64,000 bases of DNA from Bugula neritina (taxonomy: Eukaryota > Bryozoa > Gymnolaemata > Cheilostomatida > Bugulidae): contig OZ037766.1 of NCBI GenBank assembly GCA_964035545.1, positions 29,226,173 to 29,290,172 on the forward strand, read 5' to 3'. The translations under genes were made by a program, and so were the position numbers. The notes under the pieces were generated by a model, which saw nothing but the letters and a program-made list of their open reading frames with translations, ran no database searches and was not told where the DNA came from. Shown piece by piece: positions 1 to 12,204 of this stretch (the first letter of the stretch is position 1; each line of letters begins with the position of its first letter).

Positions 1-1142
1 TTCACTTTTAGTTTTACTATTATTTTCGTTTTGGCAGTCTCATAAGTACGTTTGTTTTTATTTAAACTTAATGATAAAACAAAATTTTTAACATAATTGT
101 CGCAATCTAAATGTCGAAGTCAGTGTCACTGTGAGTGTAAATGTTATACTTCCTAAAATTAAAGGTCAATCTGGAATGAAAGTTGGTGCCGGTAACAGTA
201 ACTCTAATTATAATGATTATTTATTATTAAACTAATATCAAAGTTGATCACTTGAATTTTGCTTTGCTATATACAATGAAGTATTATAAAAAACCTACTG
301 GCTGTTACACTACTTTGTACTAAAATTATGATGTAGCTGCAGTAAAGTCAAAGAGTCTTGGAACTTTTCAATTGATGTGCCAAAATAGAACGATCTAAAA
401 CAACATTAATAATGATGAAAATATTCATTATCATTTTGATTGTTATTATCATTGTGATATTCTCACTTTCTATTATTTGATAATTTATTTGTGTAAACTC
501 GGTATTGAATTTTATGATTATAATATAAACATAGTTATAAAAATAACATAACTAAGTTAAATGATAGTCAAAGTGATTGTGACTATTTCCATTCACTTTT
601 CTACAGTAAATTACCAATACATAGATACATCAGCCACCATATTTGGTTTTATACTAAGTTGAATGGTTGTTTAAGTCAATTCATTAGTTCAAATAACAGT
701 GTTATAAATTATTCCCTAGACTAAGCTAAAATTATTTAGATTTAGTCATTTGATTGAATAATATTTTGTTACAATAAGAAGTTGCAAATTTTATTGGACA
801 GTTTGTATTTTGTTTAATTATGCAGGAAATATAGTATATTTGCATATCAAGTTATTTATCTTTTTCTTGATATAATTAATGCATATAATTATTTAGAGTT
901 ATCAACAATTTTTTTTTTGCAGTATACATAATATTTGAGATGCGAGAAATGATTCAATTGAAGTGGGTAGTTTCAATTTGCCCATTGGAGAGCTGAATCA
1001 AACTACCAATGAACCTTCAGCATTGTGTTACCCATATTCCTTAGATGAGTTGATTGTTCCAATTTGTATTGTTTCTAATTAGACTAGGAGCAAAGTAATG
1101 ATTGATGACAAACAAGTTGATTAAAATTATTGATTACAGATA
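1..1142. other. AT-rich upstream non-coding region
   Basis: No convincing coding sequence is visible. A good 3' splice acceptor (long T tract followed by GCAG) ends at 922. With the acceptor-like TTACAG just before 1141, it suggests that a 5' UTR exon of the downstream gene begins near 923. The rest is low-complexity AT-rich sequence. Confidence 0.45.
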
Positions 1143-4100
1143 ATGTCTTCTGCAAGTGTGCCAGAGGAAGTTATCGCATGTGTAAGTACATAGTATATGT
1201 ATGTGTAAGTACATGGTATATGTATATGTAAGTACATGGTATATGTGTGTAAGTACATAGTATATGTATGTGTAAGTACATGGTATATGTAAGTAAATAG
1301 TATATGTGTGTGTAAGTACATAGTATATGTGTGTAAGTACATTGTATATGTGTGTGTAAGTACATAGTATATGTGTGTAAGTACATAGTATATGTATATG
1401 CAAGTACATGGTATATGTGTGTGTAAGTACATAGTATATGTATATGTAAGTACATGGTATATATGTGTAAGTACATAGTATATGTATACGTAAGTACATG
1501 GTATGTGTAAGTACATTGTATGTGTAAGTACATAGTATATGTATATGTAAGTACATGGTATGTGTAAGTACATTGTATGTGTAAGTACATAGTATATGTA
1601 TATGTAAGTACATGGTATATGTGTGTAAGTACATGGTATATGTGTGTGTAAGTACATGGTATGTACAAGTATATAGAATATGTATCTGTAAGTACTACTA
1701 CTGCTACTACTACTACTGCTGCTGCTGCTACTGCTACTGCTACTTCTACTACTACTACTACTACTGTTACTACTACTGCTACTACTACTGTTACTACTAC
1801 TGTTACTACTACTACTACTGTTACTCTATTTACTGTAGGTTGAAAATGCAGCAGCTCAAGGCTATACTGGGATTGTGTATCTCTACCACCTGGAAACCAG
1901 GCGTGTGATTGTGAATTGGACCAATGAGAATAGAGATGAGAATCTGAAGTGCGATACTGAAAACTACCTGTTGAATATTTTCACCAGTGGGTTGTCTGTT
2001 TACTAATACAATGCAATGTTGTTGGAGTTATCTTCCCGTAAAGTTCTTGCCATGATAATGTAGTTTTAGTGACGGCCAAAATATTTAAATTGCAGAGTTT
2101 TTTATTTTGATAAGCAGTTTTTTTCATGTAATTTTTCTCAGCAGTAGCTACATGTGATACTGTTTCACAGTCACTATGTCTTCAGGCAGGTGATATCTCC
2201 TTTCTTTGTGGTTGCTCACGTCTGCAGCTACCCATATCTGCATCTGCTCACGTCTGCAGCTGCTCGTCTGCAGCTACCCATGTCTGCATCTGCTCACGTC
2301 TGCATCTGCCAAGTCTGCAGTAGCTCACGTCTGCAGCTGCCCACGTCTGCAGTTACTCACGCTTTTTATTTTGTTTGAATTGTGTGATTCTTATGTTGGC
2401 ATGTCGTTTACTATTTTAATAATTTATTATACTTTATAATACCAGACACTACTGTGAAGGAAGAACCAGTGGTACTTATAGAACCAAGTTTAGATGGTGA
2501 GCTAGCCCATCTTTTTATCACCTTATCAGAGCATAAACTAGTTTCTAGTGTGTGTCTTACTATATGGCATACAGGTTTTAGCTTGTGTATTTTCATGTAG
2601 TAATAGATGTATAGATATACTCAAAGTTTGAAGAAATATGAGTTTATTTAATTATATTAAGGTTACATAGCCTTCCCTGCCTGGTTATAATTAGCCATTG
2701 GCTGAATTTGTAATATTAATTTAGATTGCTGTTATATATATTAGAAGTATTGATTATTAAAATGTCCATGCTAGCTAGTAGCTACTTATTTTACTATTTT
2801 CAGGAGCTGGTCAACGTTCTAAATTATTTTTAGAGTTGTCAGCACGCTAATGTGTTTTGTGTAGTTATAGTTATTACCTTGTGCCATGCATAGCTCTATA
2901 CTTGAGTATATGAAAGCATTAAAATTAGGAGCTTTTTCAACATGATCTCTATATTATGATACATAATATTCTAGATATAATGCTAGATAGAGAAGGAGAA
3001 GCTATCAATGTAGAGGGAAAATTTGAAGGTAAGTTGTGACTGGGCTACTAGACTACTGGCCTATTCTATTTTATACTAGCACTAATCTCTCTCAACAAGA
3101 TATAACATAAGAATATGCCATGTATCTATATACATATTATTTCGAATACCAACTTGTCTTACAGCCCTCTATGTGAACAGGTTGCTATGGTTACTATTAT
3201 AAACATTGTTTTTGTTTACTGTTGTATACTTTCATAAAATATAGTGCTTTGTGAGACAAAGGTGAAATGTTTTGTCCTTCTCCTCACTATAATCAAGTTA
3301 TCTTCTGTTATTACTTTTATAGCGATTTATTCATGCCATTTCAGACCCTCATACCCCTCAACTGAGAAATTAATAATTGTTATGTTACTATGGTGTGTTA
3401 GATACAGATGAGATGTCTATCTCCAGTATCCAAGAGCCTTCAACTATAGAAGATGATAAACTAAGCTTAGATAATAGCAAACTGACAGGTCTGTGGTTCT
3501 ATTCTATTATTTATATTTCCACAATGCGGTGTGGTATACATCCACTATATAATGTCATGTTATATATCTATGATATATCTCTATAAGGTAACAAATTAAC
3601 TGAGTTAGGATTGTTTTAGCAATTGTTAGCAATCACGAGATCTTACTTTTTTATTTGTTCCTATTTAGTTGAGGTAGGAATTGTAGATTTATGTATCATG
3701 ATAAATACTGGGTTTTGTGCTGTTTGATAGTAATTATTTTATTTTCTATTGATTTGGAGTTGTTCTCTCAACCAACTGTGTCCTTGTTTGCAGAAGACAT
3801 GTTCCTCTCAGACTCATCTGATATAAAAGTCTCAAGTGGTGCTGCTGTTGGCATAACTGAACCCATTACATCAGGTAACTCAGTGCTCCACTATCCTCAC
3901 GATAACTTCCTCAATAGAATTGGAAGGTTATTTTAAGATGCTGTGTAAAGGCTTTGATCGTATTTGGAAGGAAACGTCACCAACTTGGTTGCTAGCAATG
4001 TCTAGTCACATGCTGATGTAACTGATGTGGTTTTCAAAACCTCTGTCAAGCTCACATTCTTATTTCTCACCATATCCATTTTAGTTCATGTTCTGAATCA

Positions 4101-5495
4101 TCTATTTCGTGATTGAAGCTTGCTGTGCTAACTCAGGATTAAAGTTTTTGTTTCCTGTTTTACTGTGTTTATTCCAACTCCAACTTTCCTTTTCTCAATC
4201 AATTTGTATTAAGTTACGGACTGAAAACTTTCAAAAATTGATTTATTATTTGTTACTGTCTGCCTATAACAGTCATTCATCTCCATTATAAAATATCTTA
4301 TGACAAGTATGAACAGGTACTTATTGCATTATTTTCAGTGACATCACAGTATGACACTTCGAATCACATTCCTAGCTCTGACAGCTCACCTGTCGTAGAT
4401 TGGCTGATCTCATCAAAGGTGCAGAAGAACTCTCTGAATCGTGGCTTGATTTCACCTCTGCACAGAGCTTGGGCGGCAGCAACGCCCGCTACTGAAAAGT
4501 GGGTATCGGCAGCGTGTGAAGCCAAAATCAATGATGCCGTAAAGACGTCTGTGAATCTAGTCTGCCCATTCTGCCTTCGACGCAGCATCACAAAGAGACG
4601 TTTGATTGTTCATGTCCGGCAGCACTTTGCTAAGTTTTTCTGCAGGTGTGGCTACAACAGCTCTAGCCGTGAAGTAGTCATTCGCCACCAGCAGAAAGGA
4701 GGTCACAAGCGGCCTATCTATGAAGTCAGCGAATCTCTGTATGCTGATTGGGTGAAACATGTCAAGTTGAAAAATCCACCATATTTTACTAAATGCATCC
4801 CCACTTCCTGTCACAACTTCCGGTCTGGCAGACCGAAGATGCTGTATGACCTACAAGTTCAGAGTTTAGATAAGCTAGATCCTAATCATGCCGCTGTTTC
4901 TACGGCACTTAGAAAAGCATATGAGTTGCCTCCCCTTACGAAACACAATTACGCAGCGCCCTCAACCCCAGTGTTCCCACAAGCAGGAAATAGGGGGTTG
5001 GGGGAGTTAGCTAATGCATCTCCAATCACCAGCACCTTCAACAATGTCTTGCACTCTAAACACTCTGATGAAGGAACAAAAGTTAGTCAAGCAAATCATA
5101 ATTTAGGTAGTCTCAGTATTGCCAGACAGGAAACGACACTCGTTAGTTGTAATGACAGTATTTTAACCAATGGCGGTTCTCTTGCAGCGCTGGCCAATCA
5201 GATAAACTCGCTGACACCCAGTATGCCCAAAGGCAGCCGATCAGATGCAGTAACTTTACGATCTTTAGTCACTGAGACTAAGTCAGCTGTTGGGAAGTAT
5301 ACCAATACTCTGTTACCCGAGTCTAAGTCACATGAGAAAGAGAAATCAAATGCAGCCAGTAAATTTGTTGAGGCTCTGAAATCCAGTATAGAGTCAATGG
5401 AAACGCAGATAGTAACTATGAGACGGGCAGCTGATCAACTCGAAGTTGTTGTAAAACAGCAGAAATTGCAGCTTCAGCTTATCATTAACTCTTGA
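1143..5495 (+). CDS. Two-finger C2H2 zinc-finger protein of unknown function, 7 coding exons, 538 aa
   Basis: Model: exons 1143-1181, 1839-1986, 2446-2496, 2975-3028, 3402-3488, 3794-3874 and 4339-5495; all phases join and the total is 539 codons including TGA. The first ATG (1143) follows an acceptor-like TTACAG, so an upstream non-coding exon is likely. Residues about 14-62 form a compact unfamiliar module (starts VENAAAQGYTG). Exons 3-6 encode an acidic, Ser-rich linker and are all phase-1 cassettes with lengths divisible by 3 (51, 54, 87, 81), so each could be skipped without a frameshift. The last exon carries a canonical C-X2-C-X12-H-X3-H finger (starts CPFC, near residue 230) directly followed by an unusual C-X-C-X12-H-X5-H finger (FCRCGY...HQQKGGH). 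The C-terminal ~40 residues look like an amphipathic coiled coil. I infer a nuclear, DNA- or protein-binding role; the family is not recognised. AATAAA lies at 5707, about 210 bases past the stop. Confidence 0.8.
1182..1690 (+). repeat. Minisatellite made of tandem 5' splice-site-like units at the exon 1 donor
   Basis: Unit of about 16-24 bp built on TGTGTAAGTACATRGTATA. By eye there are about 23 GTAAGTA motifs plus one GCAAGTA variant. The first unit is the actual donor of exon 1 (exon ends at 1181) and includes its last 3-4 exonic bases. Confidence 0.9.
1693..1830 (+). repeat. Trinucleotide microsatellite (TAC/TGC/TGT)n
   Basis: Imperfect TAC repeat with TGC and TGT interruptions. It starts at the last GTAAGTA unit of the preceding array and ends just before the acceptor of exon 2 (1838), so nearly all of intron 1 is tandem repeat. 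Confidence 0.9.
2213..2360 (+). repeat. Minisatellite rich in CTGCAG / CTGCATCTG
   Basis: Degenerate repeats of GCTCACGTCTGCAGCTACCC type in intron 2 of the zinc-finger gene. The unit is rich in CTGCAG, which resembles a 3' splice acceptor. Confidence 0.8.
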
Positions 5496-5706
5496 GTTTT
5501 TAATGAGCCGTCCCGTTGCTGCAGTCTATCATTTATCTGATTGTTTGGTATATTTTCTGCAATGCAGTCAAATTATTGGAAATTTTTAATTATATCCACT
5601 ATAAGTGAAATGGGTGATTTCACGATAAACTTTGTTTTATTAATATTAGTAATTTTAGCATAATAATATGCTATACTGACTGGTTTTTACCAGTAAGTCT
5701 TTTGGA

Positions 5707-5712
5707 AATAAA
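5707..5712 (+). promoter_or_regulatory. Candidate polyadenylation signal AATAAA
   Basis: Canonical hexamer about 210 bases after the stop codon of the zinc-finger gene; the first such signal downstream. Confidence 0.5.
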
Positions 5713-5900
5713 ATATATCTCTAATTAGGTCTTAGTACAACTACACGTTTTGTACTGTTTTTAGTTATTATCAAGTTTAATGCCAATGCTTTCAATGGCA
5801 ATAGCAAGTGTTTTCTCTCATGTCCAGAGCAATATGAAATATACATTTACAAACATTCTTAATATGTGTGTGTGCATATAGGAAGCATAAATCATGCAAA

Positions 5901-5982
5901 TAAATACCTTATACACTAATATACATCACCTGCTCCTGCAAATCTAAGAGCAGGTGATGTAGGTTAGTGTATAAGGTATTTA
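5901..5982 (+). ncRNA. Near-perfect 34-bp hairpin, miRNA-precursor-like or miniature palindromic element
   Basis: The arm starting TAAATACCTTATACACTAA pairs with the arm ending TTAGTGTATAAGGTATTTA. Only two positions are not Watson-Crick (one G-T wobble, one A-G), and the loop is about 12 nt (CTGCAAATCTAA). The total of about 82 nt fits a pre-miRNA. The almost complete pairing also fits a snap-back MITE remnant or a siRNA-type hairpin. It lies about 190 bases past the candidate poly(A) signal of the zinc-finger gene. Strand assignment is arbitrary. Confidence 0.4.
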
Positions 5983-6659
5983 AATTGTCAGTTTTTAAAC
6001 TATGTTATGGTGGGGTTTTACAGTTGAGAGTTATTGCAAACTCATCGAATAATAAATATATATGTTGTGGCCTTCGGGTTAGCTCGCTACAAGTTGCTTG
6101 GCTTGCGAGATAACTCCAGCTCCTGTCAGTCTGTAGGGGTGAAGTTGAGACTCCGGGTTAGGGTATCTGTCTGGTGGTGCTCCTCAGTCTATGATCCTGG
6201 GATATCACTCACTAACATACCCTAACACATTCTAATGTATTCGTACACATTATATGTTCACAATCCTCAGTCAATTCCTCAATCTCTTTCATATGCACTA
6301 GGTTTTTAGCTACACACTAAGTTTGATAGCTGCAATACTCACACAGGCCACACCCACTCTATATCTAATATCTATGGTAATCTCAGAGTTGTGCACTCCC
6401 CATATATGCAACATTAAGAGAAGACAACTACGCAACCTTGAAAATCCTGATAAAACAACTAGATCATATTTTTATTATCCCATCATAACATATAACTTCC
6501 TACCAGCATGTTTAAGAGTATTCTTAGATATTCCAAAAGTCATAACTCAAAGATGCAGACTTCACAGTTTAATGTGGTAAATGCAACTGGTATCTAATTC
6601 TGATTATTAACTGTCTGTTGATATTATAATCATAAGAGGTTCAATAATATATTGTAAAG

Positions 6660-7434
6660 GCCCGTAGGACCAATGAACTCAATAATTATTAACTATTCCA
6701 GCTCTGTGCGTAGGACAATCATACGCTGCGAAACCCTCAGACTATGCATTACCACGCCAGTTACACTCACAGTGATACCCTCACTGTAATGCTTGTATCT
6801 GTTTACTAAAGCTATGCTTATATTATCCGACGACTTATACCTGCTAGTAGCCTTATATTGTGGAATGTTATAGCGATACAATTATGCTGTCAACGTAAAT
6901 TATGTTGTAGTTTTCAAAGTGCTATGTAACTGATGTGACATACTGTTTGTTTATCAAGTGTGTTAGTGAGCTTCGAGATTTGATAGAATAAAGTGTAGTG
7001 ACAGTAAGAAAGTTGGTAGTGTAAAGATTTGGTATTATGCTCTCACTTTGTTAGTTTCACATCGAAAGGATAACTCTGCACCTGACCGATACGTGATGCG
7101 GTAAGCATCATGTCGTTATGACGGCACCACCGTGACAACCAATGAAGATAACAATTAGTAGTAGGCGGAGCTGCCAATGTATAGTGGAAGCTTGTCTGAT
7201 AGCTTGGCCGGCAGAGAGAACTGGATTGTAGCAATGTAAAGTCGTGCATAAATAACTCTCTGTTATGTAACCGTGTGCGTTAGTTGTAGTATCTTTTATT
7301 TCTGTATATAATTCGTAATAAATAAACTTTATTCAATTCGTTATAAACCTGGTGAAGTGACTTTGAATTTAAGTAGACCCACTGATTACAGTGAATCATA
7401 AATTCACAACAGTAGTAGTTTATTGCAGTACTTA
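6660..7434 (+). repeat. Dispersed repeat, copy A, interrupted by a solo LTR
   Basis: Segments 6775-7019 and 7412-7434 match, in inverse orientation, sequence at 12205-12403 and 14167-14260. Shared landmarks include CTGCTAGTAGCCTTATATTG, GTGCTATGTAACTG and TTATTGCAGTACTTATCTAT. The outer boundary near 6660 is uncertain. Both copies may start TGT...GACCAATGA and end ACAACACAACA, which would suit an older LTR, but I could not define a target duplication. Confidence 0.7.
7020..7411 (+). mobile_element. Solo LTR (392 bp) nested in repeat copy A
   Basis: Starts TGTAAAGATT and ends ATTCACAACA (5'-TG...CA-3'). It is flanked by the 4-bp direct repeat GTAG (7016-7019 and 7412-7415). The inverse copy at 12205-12260 lacks exactly this segment, which confirms insertion. 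An internal AATAAA near 7317 fits an R-region polyadenylation signal. No internal retroelement domain is present, so it is a recombined solo LTR. Confidence 0.8.
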
Positions 7435-7509
7435 TCTATACAACACAACACTCACAACCCCTTCATTGTATCGGCTAATGACCACTTGATCATCCTTTGT
7501 ACTACAACA

Positions 7510-7797
7510 GCTGCTGTATAATATAAAATGACAATAATGGGCCAGTCCCCTCCCCCCACTCAGCGTTGCCTCGCAGTGGAGCTAACATAGTTTAGTATAG
7601 CTCATGTTATAGCTTAGTTAATCATGTAACTTCTCTCTATCTTGTGCCGTTTTTCTCATTCTTATATTATTCGCATGTAATAAACGTTATCTATACTCGC
7701 TACAACTGGACTATTAAGCTGGATAGGTAAAATCAGCACCTGCATAGTAAATAGTCTCGATAACCCACATATTGTGAACCCACGTATTATTCACAAC
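7510..7797 (+). repeat. Possible second, older LTR-like fragment
   Basis: Ends ATTATTCACAACA, like the solo LTR just upstream. It also has an AATAAA-containing stretch (near 7679) followed by a similar U5-like tail. No clear start or target duplication was found, so this is tentative. Confidence 0.3.
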
Positions 7798-7923
7798 AAT
7801 ATCACAGCAAGAATTGTCGCTGATTTGCTGCATTCATGTTTCAATTATTAAACTTAACTCATTTTGCTAAACAATCCTTTGTAATTTATGGCACAGCCAA
7901 ACGCAAAAACGCTCTAGTTCAAC

Positions 7924-10900
7924 ATGCAGTATAAGAATATGTTTTTCTCGTTAGTACTTTGTGCAACTTTAGTAATAATCGGTGACTATTTTTATTCTCG
8001 TACATCAAATAGTCAAAAGGAGCAGCAGAATGAGAGTGATGACTCGCAATCTAAAAGGCAGCTAACACGTGCTGCCACAAAGAGTGCTGGATCATCTGCT
8101 GATCGCACAGAAAACAAGGAGAATGAGAAGGGTAAAATTGGAACAGTAGCAACTGAGCAACAAGTTCATGTGGATAGTCTGTCCAATTTCAGTGCAATTG
8201 AAGACTTAAACGAAGCATTGTTTGAGTTAAAAAAAGTATCACCTCAACTCTCCCTGCAGCAACAAGTAAGCAATGTTACCCAGTTTACTGTACCATAGAT
8301 TGTGTGGTGTTGTGATCACCCGTAGTCCCTGTGGTTTAATGATTAGCACACTTGCTTGCAAACTAGAGGTCCCCGGTTCAAATTCCAATGGAGGCAAAGT
8401 TTTTACATAAATTGTAGATCAATGCTAGTACACACAGCTGTGCTGCTCTATTTTATAATCTGTGGAATTAAACTAACTTTATATGGCAAGGAGCTTTACA
8501 GAAGCGCAGCTTTTAACAACAATACAATATTTTGAGCATTATGGCTCATAGTAAACTAGACAATATGGTAAATATAAAGTAACAGTAATAGAGGAGAATA
8601 TTTATTATGTTATTATAGGCAGTTATTTTAACATCGGGATTTAAACTCTTACAGTATTCAATCACAGTATATTACAAAACTTGTTAACTAAAGGTGTTAT
8701 TTTAACAGTTAATAAACCCTCTTATTGCAGGGGAATCCAAACATTGATGAGGAGATTAGGCAGAATGCTGCATATACACTGAATAGGTGTAAAAGCTTGG
8801 CAAGGTAATACAATAGCTTATAATATTAAAATTATTAGTTTTTTGTAGTGTTGAGGAATTTTTTCAAATTCCCAGCCTTAATTTGTAGAGATAAATTATT
8901 AAAGCACATTAGAAAAATATACACAAGTTACTGAACTTTTGTTGAACAATTGTTATTCATTATATTAGCAATTCAAAATAATTTTGATAAAAAGACTGTA
9001 TATTTATTGCTTAGTGTACTTGTTATTTAATGCCAAAAGTTGCTGATTTGAAACTAATTTTTTGTTGTTTTATAATCAATACTTGAAGAACGTACACAGT
9101 ACATCATATAGAAATCATGAAATACGTAGCACATACATAATATTTCAAGAAGTCAAGCTATTTATAGATGATCGTGTTTTTAATTAGAAAGAGTTAATTG
9201 TTTAACTCCTAATATTATGTTTGTCCTTTGATATAGTAATGAAGTAGATTTATTGGCACACACACCCGCTGATCGGGAACGTTCGAAAACTCTGACATCA
9301 ATAAGGCAGCATGACCGATATCTTTTTACTCTCTTAGCCAAGTGTGGATTAACAACATGGATCTTTACATTCTTTGAAAGTCAGGGCAAAATTGAGCAGC
9401 TAAAAAAAGATCGAAAGTATGTATGATAAATGCAGTTGATAAAGTTTAAGCATAATTTGTTTATTACATATATACAGCCCGAATTCCTGCACGAAAATGT
9501 ATTACCGTGTCATGGGTCCTGTGTTATAGCAACACCAGAGTATTAGTAACAGAATAGCCCTGCAGAACCTATGGCTATGTGGGAGTTGTTTTATTATTGT
9601 GAGATAACTGTCAATTGTTGACATTGTATATGTATTATAGTAAATGCATATATATAATATTATAGTAAATAGAATGTTTTAAAGTACTATGCAACTTAAT
9701 TTAGGCATTTTATTACTAATTATGGTTACATGTGTACATGTGAGCATGCTACAATCATCAAATATAAAATATTATCTAATGGTCGTGGCATGTGCACAGA
9801 TGTACACATGAAACTATTAGTAATACAATGTTTTAATCAAATTTTATTGTACTCTATAACTTTTTATTGACGCTGCTTTGCTCTGAATTGAGCTCTATTT
9901 TGTGGTGAACTATAAAACATTTTATAACATATTTTAGTAGATATTAAATAATACAACAAACCAATAATTAATTTAATGGCAATTTATTTCTATCAAAAAT
10001 ACTTTTTCTTTAAGATATGCATGGGAAGTTAATTTCAAACCAGCCAAACTGCGTAAAAGATTCTTAGCAGACATATACCCTCGAAAAGAGGTGTACAAGC
10101 ATAGAATTTTGTTTGTAAGGTTAGTATGTATCTATTTCTTTTAGTTTGAGGTTTTTTGATGATGAATTAATATTTTGAACTTTTTTGATGAGTGCATGCT
10201 TTGATTTTTGATTTGCTTACAAAATTTTTGCATGTAATATATACGCATATATTGATGAGTTATTCAAGGTTTTTAATACAACTATACTATATTTACCAAC
10301 TTTGTATTAGTCTTTACAGTTGATGTTTATTTACATCAAAGAGAAGTTGTCTAGCTATGAAAACCTTGTTCATGTGTTGAATATTATAACTCAGCCCTAT
10401 TGTCAATCACAATACTAGGTAAAATAATAAAACAGAAAATTAGGGGTAATCTAATGATTAGGTTTCTGTTTGCAAATAGAATGATAAACTAAAATATTAT
10501 ATTTCAATTTTCTATACAAAATGCCACATTTAATGCGAAGTATAAAACAGTAATGCATGTTTCTCTTTGCTAACAGAATTTTCCCTTCCCAGTAACACCT
10601 GAGGTACAACTCTAATCTCTGAGATGATTTATGTGTGTTTTAGGAACCCGTATGATCGACTCGTATCTGCCTACCTTAACAAAGCAGTATATAGAAATGG
10701 CATCTATGTGAAAATGCACCGCAAACCCTGCCCATGGTGGACGACAAAGAATAAAAATATTTTAACTTTCAGTCAGTTTGTAAATTGCATATTGATTAAA
10801 GCTAAAAAGACAAAGTTTAGACTTGACTCTAGAAAAGCAGCGAATGTGTTGGACATGCACTGGATGCCACAAGCTCATTTATCCCTACCCTGTAAAATAG

Positions 10901-11127
10901 AATACAATTTGATAGCCAAGTATGACAAGTTCAGGGAGAGTGCTAAGTACATTATTCAACTGTTGAAGTTGAACTCTACTCTACCAGAACATAATGTGTC
11001 TGAAAGAGGAAATATGACTACAGGCGATTACATCAGACAACTGAATGTAACTCAGCTAAAAGATATACAGATGTTATATAAATATGATTTCAGCCTTTTT
11101 GGATTTGATACAGTAATACCAGTTTGA
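7924..11127 (+). CDS. Golgi carbohydrate sulfotransferase, HNK-1ST/CHST8-14-like (Sulfotransfer_2), 394 aa
   Basis: Predicted to transfer sulfate from PAPS to a glycan hydroxyl in the Golgi lumen. Exons: 7924-8265, 8731-8804, 9237-9416, 10015-10119, 10644-11127; phases close to 395 codons with the stop. It is a type II membrane protein: short cytosolic N-terminus, signal-anchor at residues ~7-23, then a charged Ser/Gln/Lys-rich stem to ~110. The 5'-phosphosulfate-binding loop is LAKCGLTTW (~170-180), a variant of the usual PKVGCTNW. The 3'-phosphate site is strongly conserved (FVRNPYDRLVSAYLNK, ~232-247, split by the last intron). Downstream TFSQFV, HWMPQ, LPCKIEYN and DFSLFGF match the conserved C-terminal blocks of the family. 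Length is normal for CHST11/12/13-type enzymes; acceptor glycan cannot be told from sequence. The relaxed PAPS loop is the one oddity. Confidence 0.88.
8324..8396 (+). repeat. tRNA-like sequence (degenerate tRNA or SINE head) in sulfotransferase intron 1
   Basis: Box A-like TGGTTTAATGATTAGCA and box B GGTTCAAATTCC are at tRNA spacing, with TGC in the anticodon position. The acceptor and anticodon stems pair poorly, so I read it as a tRNA pseudogene or SINE head rather than a working tRNA. Confidence 0.4.
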
Positions 11128-11944
11128 TGAAATATGCCATATTTTGATAACTAATATTGTTTTGTAAAGTTTCTTTATAACAATTGAACTGCAAAATCGA
11201 AAGTCTAAAATAATAATACTAATTCAAAAGCAAGATAGAGCAATGCACGGCCAGACAAGAATCTTGATATGTAGGAGTTTTAGCTTTACATTTGTTGATA
11301 ACGTAAAGGGCTTAGAGAGGTCTAAAGAGCAGGATGTCTAAAACATATGCAAAACTGTTTCAGCAAAGTATATACGACCTGCCCGTATACCTAAGTGTGA
11401 TTGGATACCATAACACACAGAGCCTGCCTAATAATTATAAAGTTTGTAGGTATTTGAATATAAATTAGCACTCTGTTACCAATTTGAGACAAGAAAGGTA
11501 ATGTTCAAAGAGTATCAGGGTGCTGTGCTTTCAAACAGAAAATTCTACTCAATAAAACGGACATTGTCAACTTAGGTAACATTTTACAACCTGATTGTCT
11601 CTCAAATACTCAATGATGATAATTTCATATCATATTTTAACTAAAAATAATTCACACTCACTTGTTTATGCTTTAGAGACATACAAACTTATATGGTTAT
11701 ATTTTATAACATGGTTAATTTTTATTGGAAGAAGTAGACAAGCCCCTATATTATAATATTGTTAAAAGGCAGAAAACACCCTTCTACGTAAGACTGCTGC
11801 ATATCTTTGTAGAAATGTACAGAATATTCCGGTGAACTGGAGTCATGAAGTGTGCATAAGAACTCTTTGTGTTGTGAGTACAAATAATAGTACATACAGC
11901 TCTCCATATGGTAGCATCCATATAACAATTGTATCATGAACTTA

Positions 11945-12055
11945 TACTTACTTATTATTCTTTAGTAATATATGTTAATACTTGAATGTTTTAATAGCAT
12001 TCATATAACTTATTATTCTTTAGCAATGTAAATTAATACTTGAAGGTCTTAAAAC
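11945..12055. repeat. Imperfect tandem duplication, about 55-60 bp x 2
   Basis: Two adjacent copies share ACTTATTATTCTTTAG followed by a diverged TTAATACTTGAA. It lies in otherwise empty intergenic sequence between the sulfotransferase gene and the nested transposon region. Confidence 0.6.
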
Positions 12056-12204
12056 TCATGTACAAGCTTTTATTATCTTCATTTTAATTCCAACTCTGCT
12101 GTAAATTGTTTCATAAAACAGAACATTAAGCAATCTTTTGTATTCATGCATTTATGTATAAATTATAATAACAATAACACAGAATATTTCACTAAATAAG
12201 AATC

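Noticed and set aside
1127-1668. Three long minus-strand ORFs (Tyr/Leu/Thr/His-rich) and a plus-strand Tyr/Cys run
   Set aside because: All are translations of the donor minisatellite and the TAC microsatellite; period and composition explain them.
8324-8396. Functional tRNA gene
   Set aside because: Box A and B are present but the stems pair badly; more likely a SINE head or pseudogene.
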